This document shows positions 1 through 9,852 of a DNA stretch of 64,000 bases, piece by piece; positions within the stretch are counted from its first letter, which is position 1; each line of letters begins with the position of its first letter. The stretch comes from Tetrastigma voinierianum (lineage: Eukaryota > Streptophyta > Magnoliopsida > Vitales > Vitaceae). The stretch spans positions 310,001-374,000 of the forward strand of contig JAEQBH010000885.1 in NCBI GenBank assembly GCA_016808115.1. Reading direction: 5' to 3'. The translations under genes and the position numbers were made by a program. Under the pieces are notes generated by a model. The model saw only the letters and a list, made by a program, of their open reading frames with translations. It did not search any database and was not told the origin of the DNA.

Positions 1-71
1 CTAGGAGTGAAGAGCAGCTCGAGAACGCCAGAGTTTAAGAGACAAAAAGAGCTGCAAAACAACTATGGCGC

Positions 72-753
72 GTGCAGAGAGACATGACCAAACAGAGAAC
101 AGAGGATTACCACTGTAAGACCCCGCCATCGACACGCAATGGAGGATTTTCGAGGCTCATGGTTCAAGAAGAGTATTCTCATAATCAGATACTTACAATG
201 GATGCAAACGACGGAATCAAAGCTGTCACTTTAATTACAATGGTTGCTAACATCGGGCCACCGTCATCCAATCAAGACTCAAATAAGCACCGAAGATTTC
301 TCGTGATGGCTAATACAAGAAGTCGAATGGTGAGACCAAAGGTGATAAACCAGCATTCTTCCCATTTTCTCGGGAGACATAGCGCCCACATGGTATGAAA
401 TCATTACCATATGGTTATGTTGATACTTGGAAGAGTTGGTAGAAGCTTACTTTAGGCGTGATTCTTTCCACCAGCTCAGACGAAGAGAGATAATCAGATT
501 CCAAATGCGGAAGACGCAGAGTTCGTATGCGTTCGGGGAAAGATTCAAAAAGATTGTCAAGAGGTGCCCAATGCATGGAATAGACGAAGACCCAGATGGA
601 TATAGTCACGCCCAATGCGATACATCCATGGTGGACATCGATGCTTCAGCGTCGGTATCCAAGCGAAAAAGTGCCAAGAGGCAAGAGATCTCGACAGAGG
701 ATCTGCAAATGCAATATGAAAGCTCCATCCGAAGCTTTCAAGAGGTAAAGTAG
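72..753 (+). pseudogene. gag: Athila-type gag, N-terminal and core (element A)
   Basis: Capsid-type structural protein that would package element RNA. The signal is split over at least two frames. Positions 72-395 give a stretch with VANIGPPSSNQD and a following FLVMAN-like segment, as in the first part of Athila gag. Positions 427-620 give EELVEAY, then YAFGERFKKIVKRCPMHG, the most diagnostic gag block. A frameshift near 400-430 separates the two. After about 620 the similarity fades into charged sequence. The start at 72 is only the first ATG of an open stretch, because the true start may be elsewhere or lost. Element B lacks the block at 427-620. Confidence 0.7.
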
Positions 754-1560
754 CAGAGAAAAGGGCCATAGAGCTAAGCAAGATGACAGCCATGGAGGCT
801 GTTGGATGCTATAATGCATAGGATGGTCAAACAAGAGAGGAGAAGATGCACACCGCCATGAAATATGATAAAGAGAAGAGAATCATGAGAAGAGGCTGAT
901 GGGCCAATATAAGAAGATTCTTATGGTGCTGAGGAGGTTAAGTACGTGAACGAGCAAAGAAGTTATCATTTCAAGCCAATCCTAACCCGCCCATATACTA
1001 CAATCCAAAGATCGAGAACCATGAGAATTTCTCATGGTGGAGGGGTACATGGCCCAAGGCAGGACAACATCCAACAGATATCGCAAATACCGCACCCCAG
1101 CAGCGCAGCAAGGAGGTGAGGCGTAAATGAATACTGTGCATCGAGGAGAACCCAACCATTTGAAGAACAAATGATGCAGTTCATGGGATACAACAAGAGG
1201 CTATTACAATTCCATGAACAGAAACTATCCGACTTGGAAACTTTCTGTCCGAGCACCTGCATGTTTAAGAAGAATGCTAGTGCTTCACCAAAATCTAGAG
1301 ACACAAGTAGAGCACTGGGCTCCGAACATGCTAAATCGTAACAAGGGAACATTCCCCTAGTGACACCTAGAAGAACCCTAAAGATCATGGCAATTCAATT
1401 GGAGAAGTGGGAAGAATTTGACAAGAACTGAAAGATGATGTAAAAGAAGAGACTGAGGCGTAGAAAGAAGAGACCGAAAAGAAAGAAGAGAAGAACAAAC
1501 ATTGAACAGATGAATGGAAGAAATGACCAAAAGAAAGAAGATAACACGCTTATGCTCCTA
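754..1560 (+). pseudogene. gag: gag C-terminal region and linker (element A)
   Basis: Broken continuation of gag up to the protease. No open frame longer than about 60 residues reads on the plus strand. Assignment comes from alignment by eye with element B at 12,600-13,440: both contain the ATGACAGCCATGGAGGC block (A near 783, B near 12,688) and the CATAATGCATAGGATGG-type block (A near 811, B near 12,715). The end is rich in Lys and Glu codons. No zinc knuckle is visible. The long minus-strand open stretch over 1,032-1,388 is antisense to this and is not a gene. Confidence 0.5.
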
Positions 1561-2280
1561 CAAAGGCGTCCTGGCGTAGACTTGTCAAAAGAGAAGAATG
1601 CCTTTTCTAAATTCGATCTTTCAATAAAATAGAAATAAATATCCGTATTCGCAGAGGTGATCAAAATAAAATGCCTTCTTTATGCAAAATTCTCTCAAGA
1701 AGGTGCCGAGTAAGAGCATGAAAGATAGCCGAGGGAGAAGTTAACTTGATCGCCTATGCAAAGGCCATTATCCAAACAAGGGTTCCCGCAAAGAAAGATG
1801 AAAGACTCGCGCTTCACTATTCCCTGCCGATAGGGAATGTGAGTTCAAGAAAGCTTTATGACTGGCAAGTATAAATTTGATGCCCTCTATCACTTAGCAG
1901 AGACTTAGTTTGGGGAACTAACCCCAACAACAATTACATTACTGCAGATGGTCGATAGATCAATGGTACAAACTGTAGGGCATTCCCGAAGCATGTACTG
2001 CCAAGGTCAGAAATTCATTTTCCAAGATTTTGTTATCATGCAGATGGAGGAAGATCCAAGTTCCTCTGTTATTGGAAGACCTTCTTAGCAACAGATCGCC
2101 TTGATTGACGCATGCAAAGCGTGAACTCTGACACTTGAGTTGGGAATGAAGCAAAGGCATTTTAATATTAATAGAGTCCGGAACATCCTAATGTGCAGAG
2201 GAAGACATTTCAGAGTGTATCGTAGAAGCAATAGCCTTCCTAATGTGATGAAGTGAATTTCGATTGTATCATTCAAAATT
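1561..2280 (+). pseudogene. retroviral-type aspartic protease remnant (element A)
   Basis: Would cleave the gag-pol polyprotein. Identified by collinearity with the clearer copy in element B (13,523-14,180): the shared blocks read roughly as gag-pol linker, GNV..KALCD.., then LLGRPFLA-like sequence before RT. In A the catalytic Asp-Ser-Gly codons are lost: where B has GATTCGGGC, A has a short deletion that shifts the frame (about 1,855-1,870). Multiple stops follow. Not functional. Confidence 0.6.
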
Positions 2281-3480
2281 CTATCAATGAAATTGAGATG
2301 GAATTTTCAAGACTTGGAGAGCTTTGACTGTGAAGTTCTGCCTTTAAATTTGTTTAATAATAAACAATTATATAAATGAAAATAGTCAAGATGAAGGAGC
2401 ACGTATTAATGAAGAAACTCATGGCGGAAACTATGTATGGGTTGATGATCAAGGAGTTGCTACTATTTGAAATATGAGTTTTTAGAGCCAGAAAAGAGAA
2501 AACCAGTTATCATATCAGCTGCATTGGATTGAGGTGAAGAACAGAAGTTGCTGGTAATTTTGAGAAAATACAAGGAAGCGATTGCTTAGTCAATTGATGA
2601 TCTCAAGGGCATTCGTCTTCTATTTGTGGCGTAATAAAATATTGCTGGAAGATAATGCAAAACTTATGTTGAGTATTAAAGAATAACTCAAATATGAAAG
2701 AAGTCATTTGTAAAAGAAGTTCTCAAATGGTTAAATGCGTGTTTTATATATGCTATATCGATGCTTCTGGGTAAGCCTGACATGGTTCCCAAGAAAGGTG
2801 GATTCATCAGAATCAAAATGAAAAAGAACTTTGGTTCCTACAAGAACTCGTGATGTGATGGAGGGTTTGTATCACTACGTAAAATTGAATATCGCAACCG
2901 TGAAGGATCATTTTCCCCACCTTCATCGATCAATGCCGAGGCTAAGTACACCCTCATTTTTGTTTTCGATGGATACTCGATATAACCAAATAGCTATTGC
3001 ACCTCAAGATCGAGAAACCACTTTACATGCCCATTCGTACTTCGCTTTTAGAAGAATGCCATTCGGGACTATGTAATGCTCCCGTACCTTCCAAAGATGC
3101 ATGATGTCTATATTTCTCCGATCTAGCGTAAGTGCTTATGAGTACCTTCGCGGATGATTTTATGTATGGATCTAGTTTTTGAACAATGCCCATAACCCGG
3201 GGATGTGATCAGCAGGTGCAAAGACAAAATCTAGCTCAATTGGGAAAAATGCCATTTTATGGTTACAAAAGGGATTGGCTTGGGGCACATGGTTTATGCA
3301 GCAGGCTTGAAGTAGACCAAGCAAAGGTTTCAGTTATAAGAGACCTAATGCCACCCACTACAATCAAGGGAATCAGAAGTTTCTTAGGACATGCTTGATT
3401 TTATAGAAGATTTATCAAAGATTTCTCAAAAATTGCTAGACCTACCATGCTAGACAATGGAGAAAGATAACAAGTTTTAT
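2281..3480 (+). pseudogene. reverse transcriptase (element A)
   Basis: RNA-directed DNA polymerase of Ty3/gypsy type, in several frames. Recognisable pieces in order: EVLKWLN near 2,715; the MVPKKGGF block near 2,780; IATVKDHFPHLH (2,895-2,940); FVFDGY..YNQIAIAP (2,955-3,005); RRMPFG near 3,055; the active-site block FADDFM near 3,145; KCHFM near 3,250 and GLGHM near 3,280; then IKGIRSFLGHA ending at 3,395. The usual F-M-D-D is F-A-D-D here, with both catalytic aspartates kept. A stop follows GHA. Element B matches throughout at 14,440-15,500. Confidence 0.85.
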
Positions 3481-3965
3481 TTTGATGAATCTCATGTAGC
3501 ATTTGGCATAAATCAAATCTAGATTTGTCAAGCTCTAATACGTGAAACCATTTGTCAGAATTTGAGATCATGTGTGATGCTTGATTTTGCAATGTATTTA
3601 TTGGGACAGAAGATGAAAAAGTGTCTAAGGCATCTACTATGCCAGCAAAACCTTTAATGAAGCACGTTGAAAATTATTCTACTACTGAAAAGAGATCAAG
3701 TAAATAGTTTGTATGTGAAAATTCTGTGCCATATATTTTGGGTCCCATGTTGTTATACACTGATCATGCAGCAATTAAATATTTAATGGCAAAGAAGGAA
3801 GCAAAGCCAAGATTGATCAGGTGGGTATTATTGTTGCAGGAATTTGATTTAGAAATTAAAGACAAGAAGGGCAGTGACAATGTGATAGCGGATCACTTGT
3901 CAAGAGTAGAGGAATCCACTATACAAGAAAAAGGAAGAGAAATGAAGGTAAAATTCTTCCGATGA
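3481..3965 (+). pseudogene. RNase H (element A)
   Basis: Would degrade the RNA strand of the RNA-DNA hybrid. The first half (3,481-3,720) is badly frameshifted but keeps an EIMCDA-like block near 3,560 and KTFNEA..NYSTT-like text near 3,645-3,690. The second half is clean from 3,726 to 3,963: TDHAAIKYLMAKKEAKPRLI, then LLLQEFDLEIKDKKGSDNVI and ADHLSRVE. This segment is the typical Athila RNase H C-terminus and spacer toward integrase. Confidence 0.85.
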
Positions 3966-5225
3966 GCGCTATTTCAATTATTACCCAATCACCCCAGATC
4001 GAGCATTAGAATTTCTTAGCTTGCGAAATTATGCCACTAGAATTCAGCCTACCAAGAGAGGAAAAGGTTAAGGACTGACAAGAGGTACTACATATGGATG
4101 ATCCAAGGCTTGTTTAAAAGAGGAGTTGATCCGATTATAGCGAGATGGGTACTTAAAGTGAGCAAAGCAAGATTTTACAAGAATGTCATGCATCACCTTA
4201 CTGAGGACACTACAGAGATAAAACAAAGCACAAAATCTCTCCAAACAGACGATCGTCTACATTTTAAGGATCAAGTTGAATGGCAGTTGTGTGATCAATG
4301 CCAGAATGGGAACATCAACAAAGGCATTTAGATGCCCCCGCAAGGTATCCCGTGTGGTGCAATTGGGTTTGACGTGGTGGGAATGGATTTGCGGGGCCTT
4401 TCCAATTTCATTTGGAAATATATACATACTCCTAGCCGTGGGATTATGTATCAAATGGGTAGAAGCAAAGAATTGGTCTAAGAATGATGCCAATACGCTG
4501 TGGGGGTTTTTACAATGAAATATTTCAGCGTATCTGGGACACCCAAAACTATAATTAGTGATGGAGGAAGCCATTTTGCAAATAAGGTGTTTGACAAACT
4601 CATGAGCAGATATGGTATCAAACACATTATGAGCTCGCTTATATCCTCAAACAAATGGGCAAGCCGATATTTCCAATGTAGAAATAAAGAAAATTCTGAA
4701 AAGATCAGAGTTCTAGCAGGAAAGATTGGTCTTTGAAGCTACGATGCATTAAGGGTATACAGATCGCTTTAAAACTCCTCATTGAATGTCCCCATACGTA
4801 TTTGTCTTTGGAAAACCATGTCACCTCCCTCGAACTGAATACAAAGCCATGTGGGCCATCAAACAACTCGAACTTCGATTTCAAAATTCAAAGGAAGAGA
4901 CTTCTCCAACCTGAATGAGCCGAAGAACTCGAGAAACGGTTTATGACAATGCTAGAATATACAAGGACAAGACAAAGAAATGACATAATCAAAGGATTTT
5001 GAGGAAAGATCGGCAAGGGATCGGGTTCGCCGCGAACTCCAGATAAGATTATTTCCATGGAAGTCAAATCAAAATGGAGGGACTACATGATGAAGAGAGT
5101 GCCGGTACCACCTCGGGAGCAAGCACTCAGGATCGACAATGGGAAGAATTCAGTTAATGGGCAAGATCAAAACACTATCTCAACAGGGAGAAAGAAAGGA
5201 AGAACTCCATCTAGTGAATTGAGAG
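3966..5225 (+). pseudogene. integrase (element A)
   Basis: DDE-type integrase that would insert the cDNA. The zinc-binding remnant lies around 4,190-4,330 and contains a CDQCQ-type pair. The core begins near 4,365 with GMDLRGPF (first Asp), then a SYGN..ILLAV-like block across a frameshift. IISDGGSHFANKVFDKLMS (second Asp) starts near 4,550. The catalytic Glu block reads PQTNGQADIS near 4,650, so the Glu codon appears changed to Asp (GCCGATATT); element B has GAAATT there. A C-terminal FPWKSNQNGG-like remnant lies near 5,055. Confidence 0.8.
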
Positions 5226-6225
5226 AGAGAGCTTAAAATGTATTTAGTCCAAATATGACTCAAATGGAGTGAAAAATTTTTACTGAGTAACCTATTATAT
5301 ATATATTTTTTCAGCTTTATATAGACTCGAATTTTTTTTTATTATTACGCGTTTTTGAATTTTTTTGCCTGGTCATGATTTGTTAGAAATTGCTAGGTTA
5401 GTATTAGATTAATTAATCTTGAATTGTTAGAATATGCAAGATGAAGAATCAAATGGCTCAAAGAATAGGAACAAACTCCAGATCTACTCCAAAGACTTCA
5501 CAGACGATAACTCGAAAAGGGAGTACTTTTCTCCCTACATAAATTTTGTGAAAATTGGAATAGAATTACATGTTTGAATTGATGTGGAATGATTAAATGG
5601 ATGCTAAGAATGTGCAAATTAATAAGGAGTGAAAAGTCGGCCTCGATCATCAAATTTAGGGCAGTGCGCATCTAAGTCGCGACTAGATTCGGCGCGTCGC
5701 AAATGTGGTTGAGGTCGTGAACTTAGTCAATACTGAAGGAAGAACAAGGGCACAAGTCGCAACCAGATTTTATGTCGCGACAGAAAATTGAGGTCGCGAT
5801 TTAACACGGTGGTCACACAAGAACAATTCCTTCAAAAGAGCGCTAGGCTGCGTATAACTCAATATGTCATAAAAATACCCATGTCGCACCGATGATAAAT
5901 TTGCGGGTCCTCCCACGCGCACTATGTCGCGACAAACAATAATAAGTCGCGACATAAGAGAAAGTATACAACGCGCTTTAATTTTGCTCCTAAATTTAAT
6001 GACAAGACACAATTGCAAACAAATTAAAGTCGTGGATAAAACAATAATAAATGAAGTAATAAAGAGCCCACAATAATGATTGAATTGCAACTGTTGAGAA
6101 ACTCCCTCCACTACCATCTCCTTCCTTGAAGCAAATACAACCCTTCATCTTCGCATATTCTTTGGTTCTCAATTCTTGCAAACCCTAAATCCGAACTTCT
6201 TCCTAAAAACCTTCCGATTTCTCTA
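5226..6225 (+). other. non-coding spacer between integrase and third ORF (element A)
   Basis: No convincing gene. AT-rich up to about 5,640, including a TATATATA run near 5,293. It then carries the palindromic word GTCGCGAC and near variants between 5,676 and 5,953. The spacer ends in a short AT-rich leader before an ATG at 6,226. The equivalent spacer in element B is 17,186-17,964, where the words are decayed. Confidence 0.6.
5676..5953. repeat. GTCGCGAC palindrome cluster (element A spacer)
   Basis: Exact GTCGCGAC at 5,676, 5,774, 5,926 and 5,946, with near copies such as GTCGCAAC, GTCGTGAA and GTCGCGAT between them. Spacing is irregular. The same word is arrayed in this family's LTRs. Element B's matching spacer has only TCGTGACC-, TCACGAC- and TTGCGACC-type words near 17,767-17,812, as expected if the CpG sites decayed by C-to-T change. 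Confidence 0.8.
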
Positions 6226-7340
6226 ATGGCCGAACCTTCAACCCTCATCCCAAATCTGAGCGAAATCATGGAGGAGTATACTCAGACCGAAGGGGAAGTT
6301 CATCTGGAACCTGAAAGGGAGAACAGGCCGTCGGAACAACCAGAAGTTCAACCACAGCAATGAGGAAAAAAGGGAAAAGAAAAGCAAGAAGAAGGAGAGT
6401 GAAGACGAAGTTCGATCAAGAAGCTTTTTTTCCGCAAGCACTATGCTGGAAAGGGGTTTGTAGGAGAAAGAGGCTTTAGCCAACTCATCTCCCTTTTCAA
6501 GGAATTAATAGAGCAGAGAGGGTGGGGAAAATTCTGCAAACATCAAAAGTCTGGATATGCAGTTAGCTTGTTCGGAATTTTACTCCTAACTGCTGGGAGA
6601 AGGAGAACTCTGCTATGTCGAGGAGTTTGGGTGCCTTATGGAGTGAAAACTATTAATGAAATGTATGGAATGGAAGGGCAGAAGAATGGATCAAAATTTA
6701 AGAAGTTGATGAACAACCCTAACCGTGAGAAGATTGCGAGAAAATTGACAGACGGTAAAGGGAAGTGGAAGAAAGGAAAAGGAGAGCAAAAGACCCCGGA
6801 AAGGGTGGAGAGATTCGGGATGCAAGAGGCAAAAAGTGCGGTTTTACTCCCGGCCTCTCGTTATGGTCCCTACCAAGCATGTCCGCACAAAGAAGAGAAC
6901 AAGAAGCAATCCTTCTCTATGCCATGTCAAGGGGTATAAGATTGATGCCGAAACGCTATTTAGTAATTCTATAATGAGGTACTATGAAGGGAATAAAGAG
7001 GTTTGGATCCTCATCCAACACTATCACAAGGTTGCGCTCAGGGTCGGTAGGAACGCGGGAAGAAGAAGAATGCCCTAAAATGTCACCTACTATCCCCGAT
7101 GGTGGAGGCTAAAGGCCTGTGGAATCAAAGAAAAAAAGGGTATAATGTGGCGCATTCGAGAAGAAAAATGATAATGCAGAGGGAAGAGGGGACACACTTT
7201 GTTGCGCATCGTGAAGAAGAAGATCCAGAGCGCATCCGTATGAGAATACCTTCATATTTGCTAATGAAAGAGAACAAGGCATGGAAGTCCTATAGATTTT
7301 CAACCCCACTCGCGCCCCTATAAGGAACAGTGATTTCAGA
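6226..7340 (+). pseudogene. third ORF resembling the 'putative plant transposon protein' family (element A)
   Basis: Starts at an ATG at 6,226 (MAEPSTLIPNLSEIMEEY), with a stop after about 45 codons. The reading then continues over several frames: F..KGFVGERGFSQLIS (6,455-6,505), ERGWGKFCKH near 6,518, VRNFTPNCWEKE near 6,570, GVWVPYGVKTINEMYGMEGQ (6,622-6,681), LTDGKGKWKK (6,745-6,775), PTKHVRTKKR and the NPSLCHVKGYKIDAETLFSN block (6,866-6,970), then YYEGNK. This order, with an R.W..F start, a short surface-type middle and a GYKIDA segment, fits what I recall of the plant transposon-associated domain PF20167, often found downstream of pol in Athila-type elements. Its function is not established. 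Frameshifts make it a pseudogene. Confidence 0.6.
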
Positions 7341-7385
7341 GAACCTGGTGAAAGCTCTAGGGGAGCCCAGGGCAATAATCAAATA

Positions 7386-7859
7386 ATGGAGATGCTCAGT
7401 TCAATTCGGAAGAGTATGGAAGAAAGAGAAGAGCAATGGAACCTCCAACAAAAATTCAGAGAAGAGGTTTATGAAAAAGAATTGAAGAGAAGGGATCAAC
7501 AATGGGAAGAAGAGATGAACAGAAGAGAAGAAGTATATGAAGCTGAGATGAAAAGAAGAGATCAACAATGGGAAGAAGAGATGAGCAGAAGGGAAGAGCA
7601 GATGAAGAAGATCCTGGAGCATCAAGAGGAAAAATTTAAGAAGGAAATGGAGGAAAGAGATCAAGATCTACTAAAGAAGTTAAAGCTAAGCCATGAATCA
7701 TTCTACAACAATCAGTATGATCGTGATTCTCAACTCCTAAAACTCATAAAGGAAAGGGACTCAGATCAAGAAGCCAAAACTAAGGAGCAGATCAAGGGAT
7801 TCAAGTTCCTATACATGTCAATGTTCATGATCTCTGAGAAAAGGATGAAGGACAAATGA
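7386..7859 (+). CDS. intact coiled-coil protein ORF (157 aa) of element A
   Basis: Uninterrupted frame from ATG to stop, the longest clean coding stretch with coding-like composition in the window. The protein is almost entirely charged (Glu, Lys, Arg, Gln) and should form a long coiled coil over residues 1-110, followed by a mixed tail. A 22-residue unit is duplicated (KRRDQQWEEEM..RREE); at DNA level this is a direct repeat of period 66, with matching words at 7,494 and 7,560. No signal peptide, membrane span or catalytic motif is visible. It directly follows the PF20167-like region and may be its frameshift-separated C-terminal half. Element B has a broken counterpart at 18,890-19,780. Function unknown. 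Such Glu/Lys-rich frames can also survive by chance because they lack stop-prone codons. Confidence 0.55.
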   Translation: MEMLSSIRKSMEEREEQWNLQQKFREEVYEKELKRRDQQWEEEMNRREEVYEAEMKRRDQQWEEEMSRREEQMKKILEHQEEKFKKEMEERDQDLLKKLKLSHESFYNNQYDRDSQLLKLIKERDSDQEAKTKEQIKGFKFLYMSMFMISEKRMKDK

Positions 7860-9834
7860 TCAAGAGCTCGATGATAAAGATGCCTTCGTAAGAAAAGTCC
7901 GCTTGAAAATTCCTCGATTTGACTCAACACAATCTTTCCAAATTTTGTGAAGTCATGACTGAAATGGAACGCACAACGAATTGACCGGCACGGTGACAAG
8001 ATGATCCGAACAAAAAGGTTGATCTCACAAATGAATTGATCCTCACAGAACAGAGGAAAGGAGAATGACAAGAAACAAGAGTGAAATGGTACTCCCAAAT
8101 TCTCTCCTAATTAAGTACTCGATCTGATCCTCCCAACATTTTTGCTCCTCCCCAAAAAGAAAAAGATGATCCTCCCATTACCTATCCTTCTTCCTCTCTT
8201 CCCGATTGTTGTTCTCAATTTTTGCATCACATCATGAATAAAACAAGAAAATTTGTGAAAAAGGAAATGTTTGCTTGCTTGCGCTAAATTTTATTGTCAA
8301 TTTGTTAGGAAAATAACATTAGATTTAGTTCCAAGAATGAAAATAATAAAATATCATAATCTAAACTAGTTGAAGTAGTTTGACTAGGAGATAAACTTGA
8401 ACACAAATAATTGCAAAATCAGGCATGAATAAAGAAACCGGGAATTAGAGTATTTATCGCTCGCTTTAAATTCGCTTTAGTTGCAAAATCGAAAATCAAG
8501 TTATTGCTGATGGAACAAAATACTTGGTTAAAATAATGTAAGTAGACAAAGTGAATAAGCACAAGTCTTGAAGAAATAACATACACTTGGCCAACAAAAC
8601 TTATGGAACTTTTGACAGAATTATGAACATCTTCCGGGGAATTCAGATTTGTGAGTCCACAAATTCTAGAACTTGTTTGATTACTGATTGAGGCGAAATC
8701 CTAGATGAAAAACAACCAACAGAAATGATAGAGGCCATCCTTACAAATTTTGAGCCTTTCTAAGCCTACCCTCAAAATATGCTTACATATTCTCTAGTTC
8801 CGATTTGAGCCAAATAAGCCTGCTTCTTCAATAAACAAAGAATTGAAAAACCGAAATTCCCTTCCTTGCAATAAACCCGCAAAGAAAGAACCCAAATTAT
8901 CCAGCTTCTAGCTCAAAAGTTTAGTATAAAGGAAGAAACAAGTTTGGGGAATAATATTTCCAAATTTGACAAGAAGGGGTTGAAGCAAAGAAGGTAACTA
9001 GTGAAATATGAATAAGTTTTGTCTTGTGGCCTATTTCCCTTGAACAATTAAGCTCGTAGGGGTGTTTTAACACCTAACACCCTAATGCCAACTGGTATGG
9101 GAGTTGCTAGCCCAAAGTTCTCTAAAAGTAATAGAAAGCCTAAGAAGACAAAACATTGCACTATTCCAAATCTTAGAGAAATAAAAGCAAAGGAGTTAAA
9201 GAACAAAGGAATCTGCCTTCAAGTACATATGGAAGTGAAATTTCATAAAAAGAATTCAGAAAGAGGAATCAGGCTAAGATTAAGGAGAATCATAAAGGAA
9301 CAAAGAAGAAAAAGGAAGAAAATTGAGGCAAATAAATGTAGAGACAAGATGGAAACCTGGTAATTTACAACCTAAAATTTTCCATTATCTACCCAATTAC
9401 CTGCCCAAAATTACATGCCTGGAAAGACCTCTATTGATTTCATGCCGAATTTACCTACATTAGTAGAGATCAATATGAAAAACAAGCATTATGACTTTGA
9501 TAACAATTTCCAAGAAAACTCCCAAGATTAACTTAATTCAACATGAAGATGAAAAAGGATTGATGACTCGCACACACACACGTACAAGACTTGATAAATA
9601 AACTGCTTAAATACATTAGTTTATCAAGAAATTTTGTAATAGGAAGCACACTATGCTCGTCTTGTAACAAACTAAATTTGAAATAATAAAGGATATATTT
9701 TAATTCCGCATTAGCTGGTAGAATGAGAAAGACTGTGGAATAAACTCCAAAAATGTCCTTAAAATTTTCTAAGCTTATTTGTTCGAGGACAAACAATTCT
9801 TTTCTTTTTTCTTCGCCGTAGACAAGCAAAATTT
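7860..9834 (+). other. 3' non-coding region of element A
   Basis: About 2 kb between the coiled-coil ORF and the purine tract. It aligns by eye with 19,790-21,526 in element B, for example the shared AACCGAAATTCCCTTCCTTG block (near 8,850 and 20,553), the GGGGTGTTTAACACC-like block (near 9,060 and 20,750), and the GAGGACAAACAATTCTTT block just before the purine tract. The conservation shows it belongs to the element. I see no domain in it apart from the small ORF listed next. Confidence 0.65.
9085..9363 (+). CDS. small Lys/Arg-rich ORF (92 aa) in 3' region of element A
   Basis: Open from ATG to TAA. Very basic (many Lys and Arg), with no recognised domain, signal or membrane segment. Element B has the collinear sequence at about 20,778-21,058, but there the frame is broken almost at once (an in-frame stop about 15 codons after the equivalent ATG). 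It may therefore be a chance frame in a conserved non-coding stretch. Function unknown. Confidence 0.25.
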   Translation: MPTGMGVASPKFSKSNRKPKKTKHCTIPNLREIKAKELKNKGICLQVHMEVKFHKKNSERGIRLRLRRIIKEQRRKRKKIEANKCRDKMETW

Positions 9835-9852
9835 TAAGTTTGTGGGGAATTT
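9835..9852 (+). promoter_or_regulatory. polypurine tract (element A)
   Basis: AAGTTTGTGGGGAATTTT lies immediately before an LTR start reading TGATGATTCAAAACTCATTAG. The matching site in element B is AAGTTTGAGGGAATT before TGATGAGTAAAACTCATTAG. The tract would prime plus-strand DNA synthesis. It carries two T interruptions. Confidence 0.7.
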
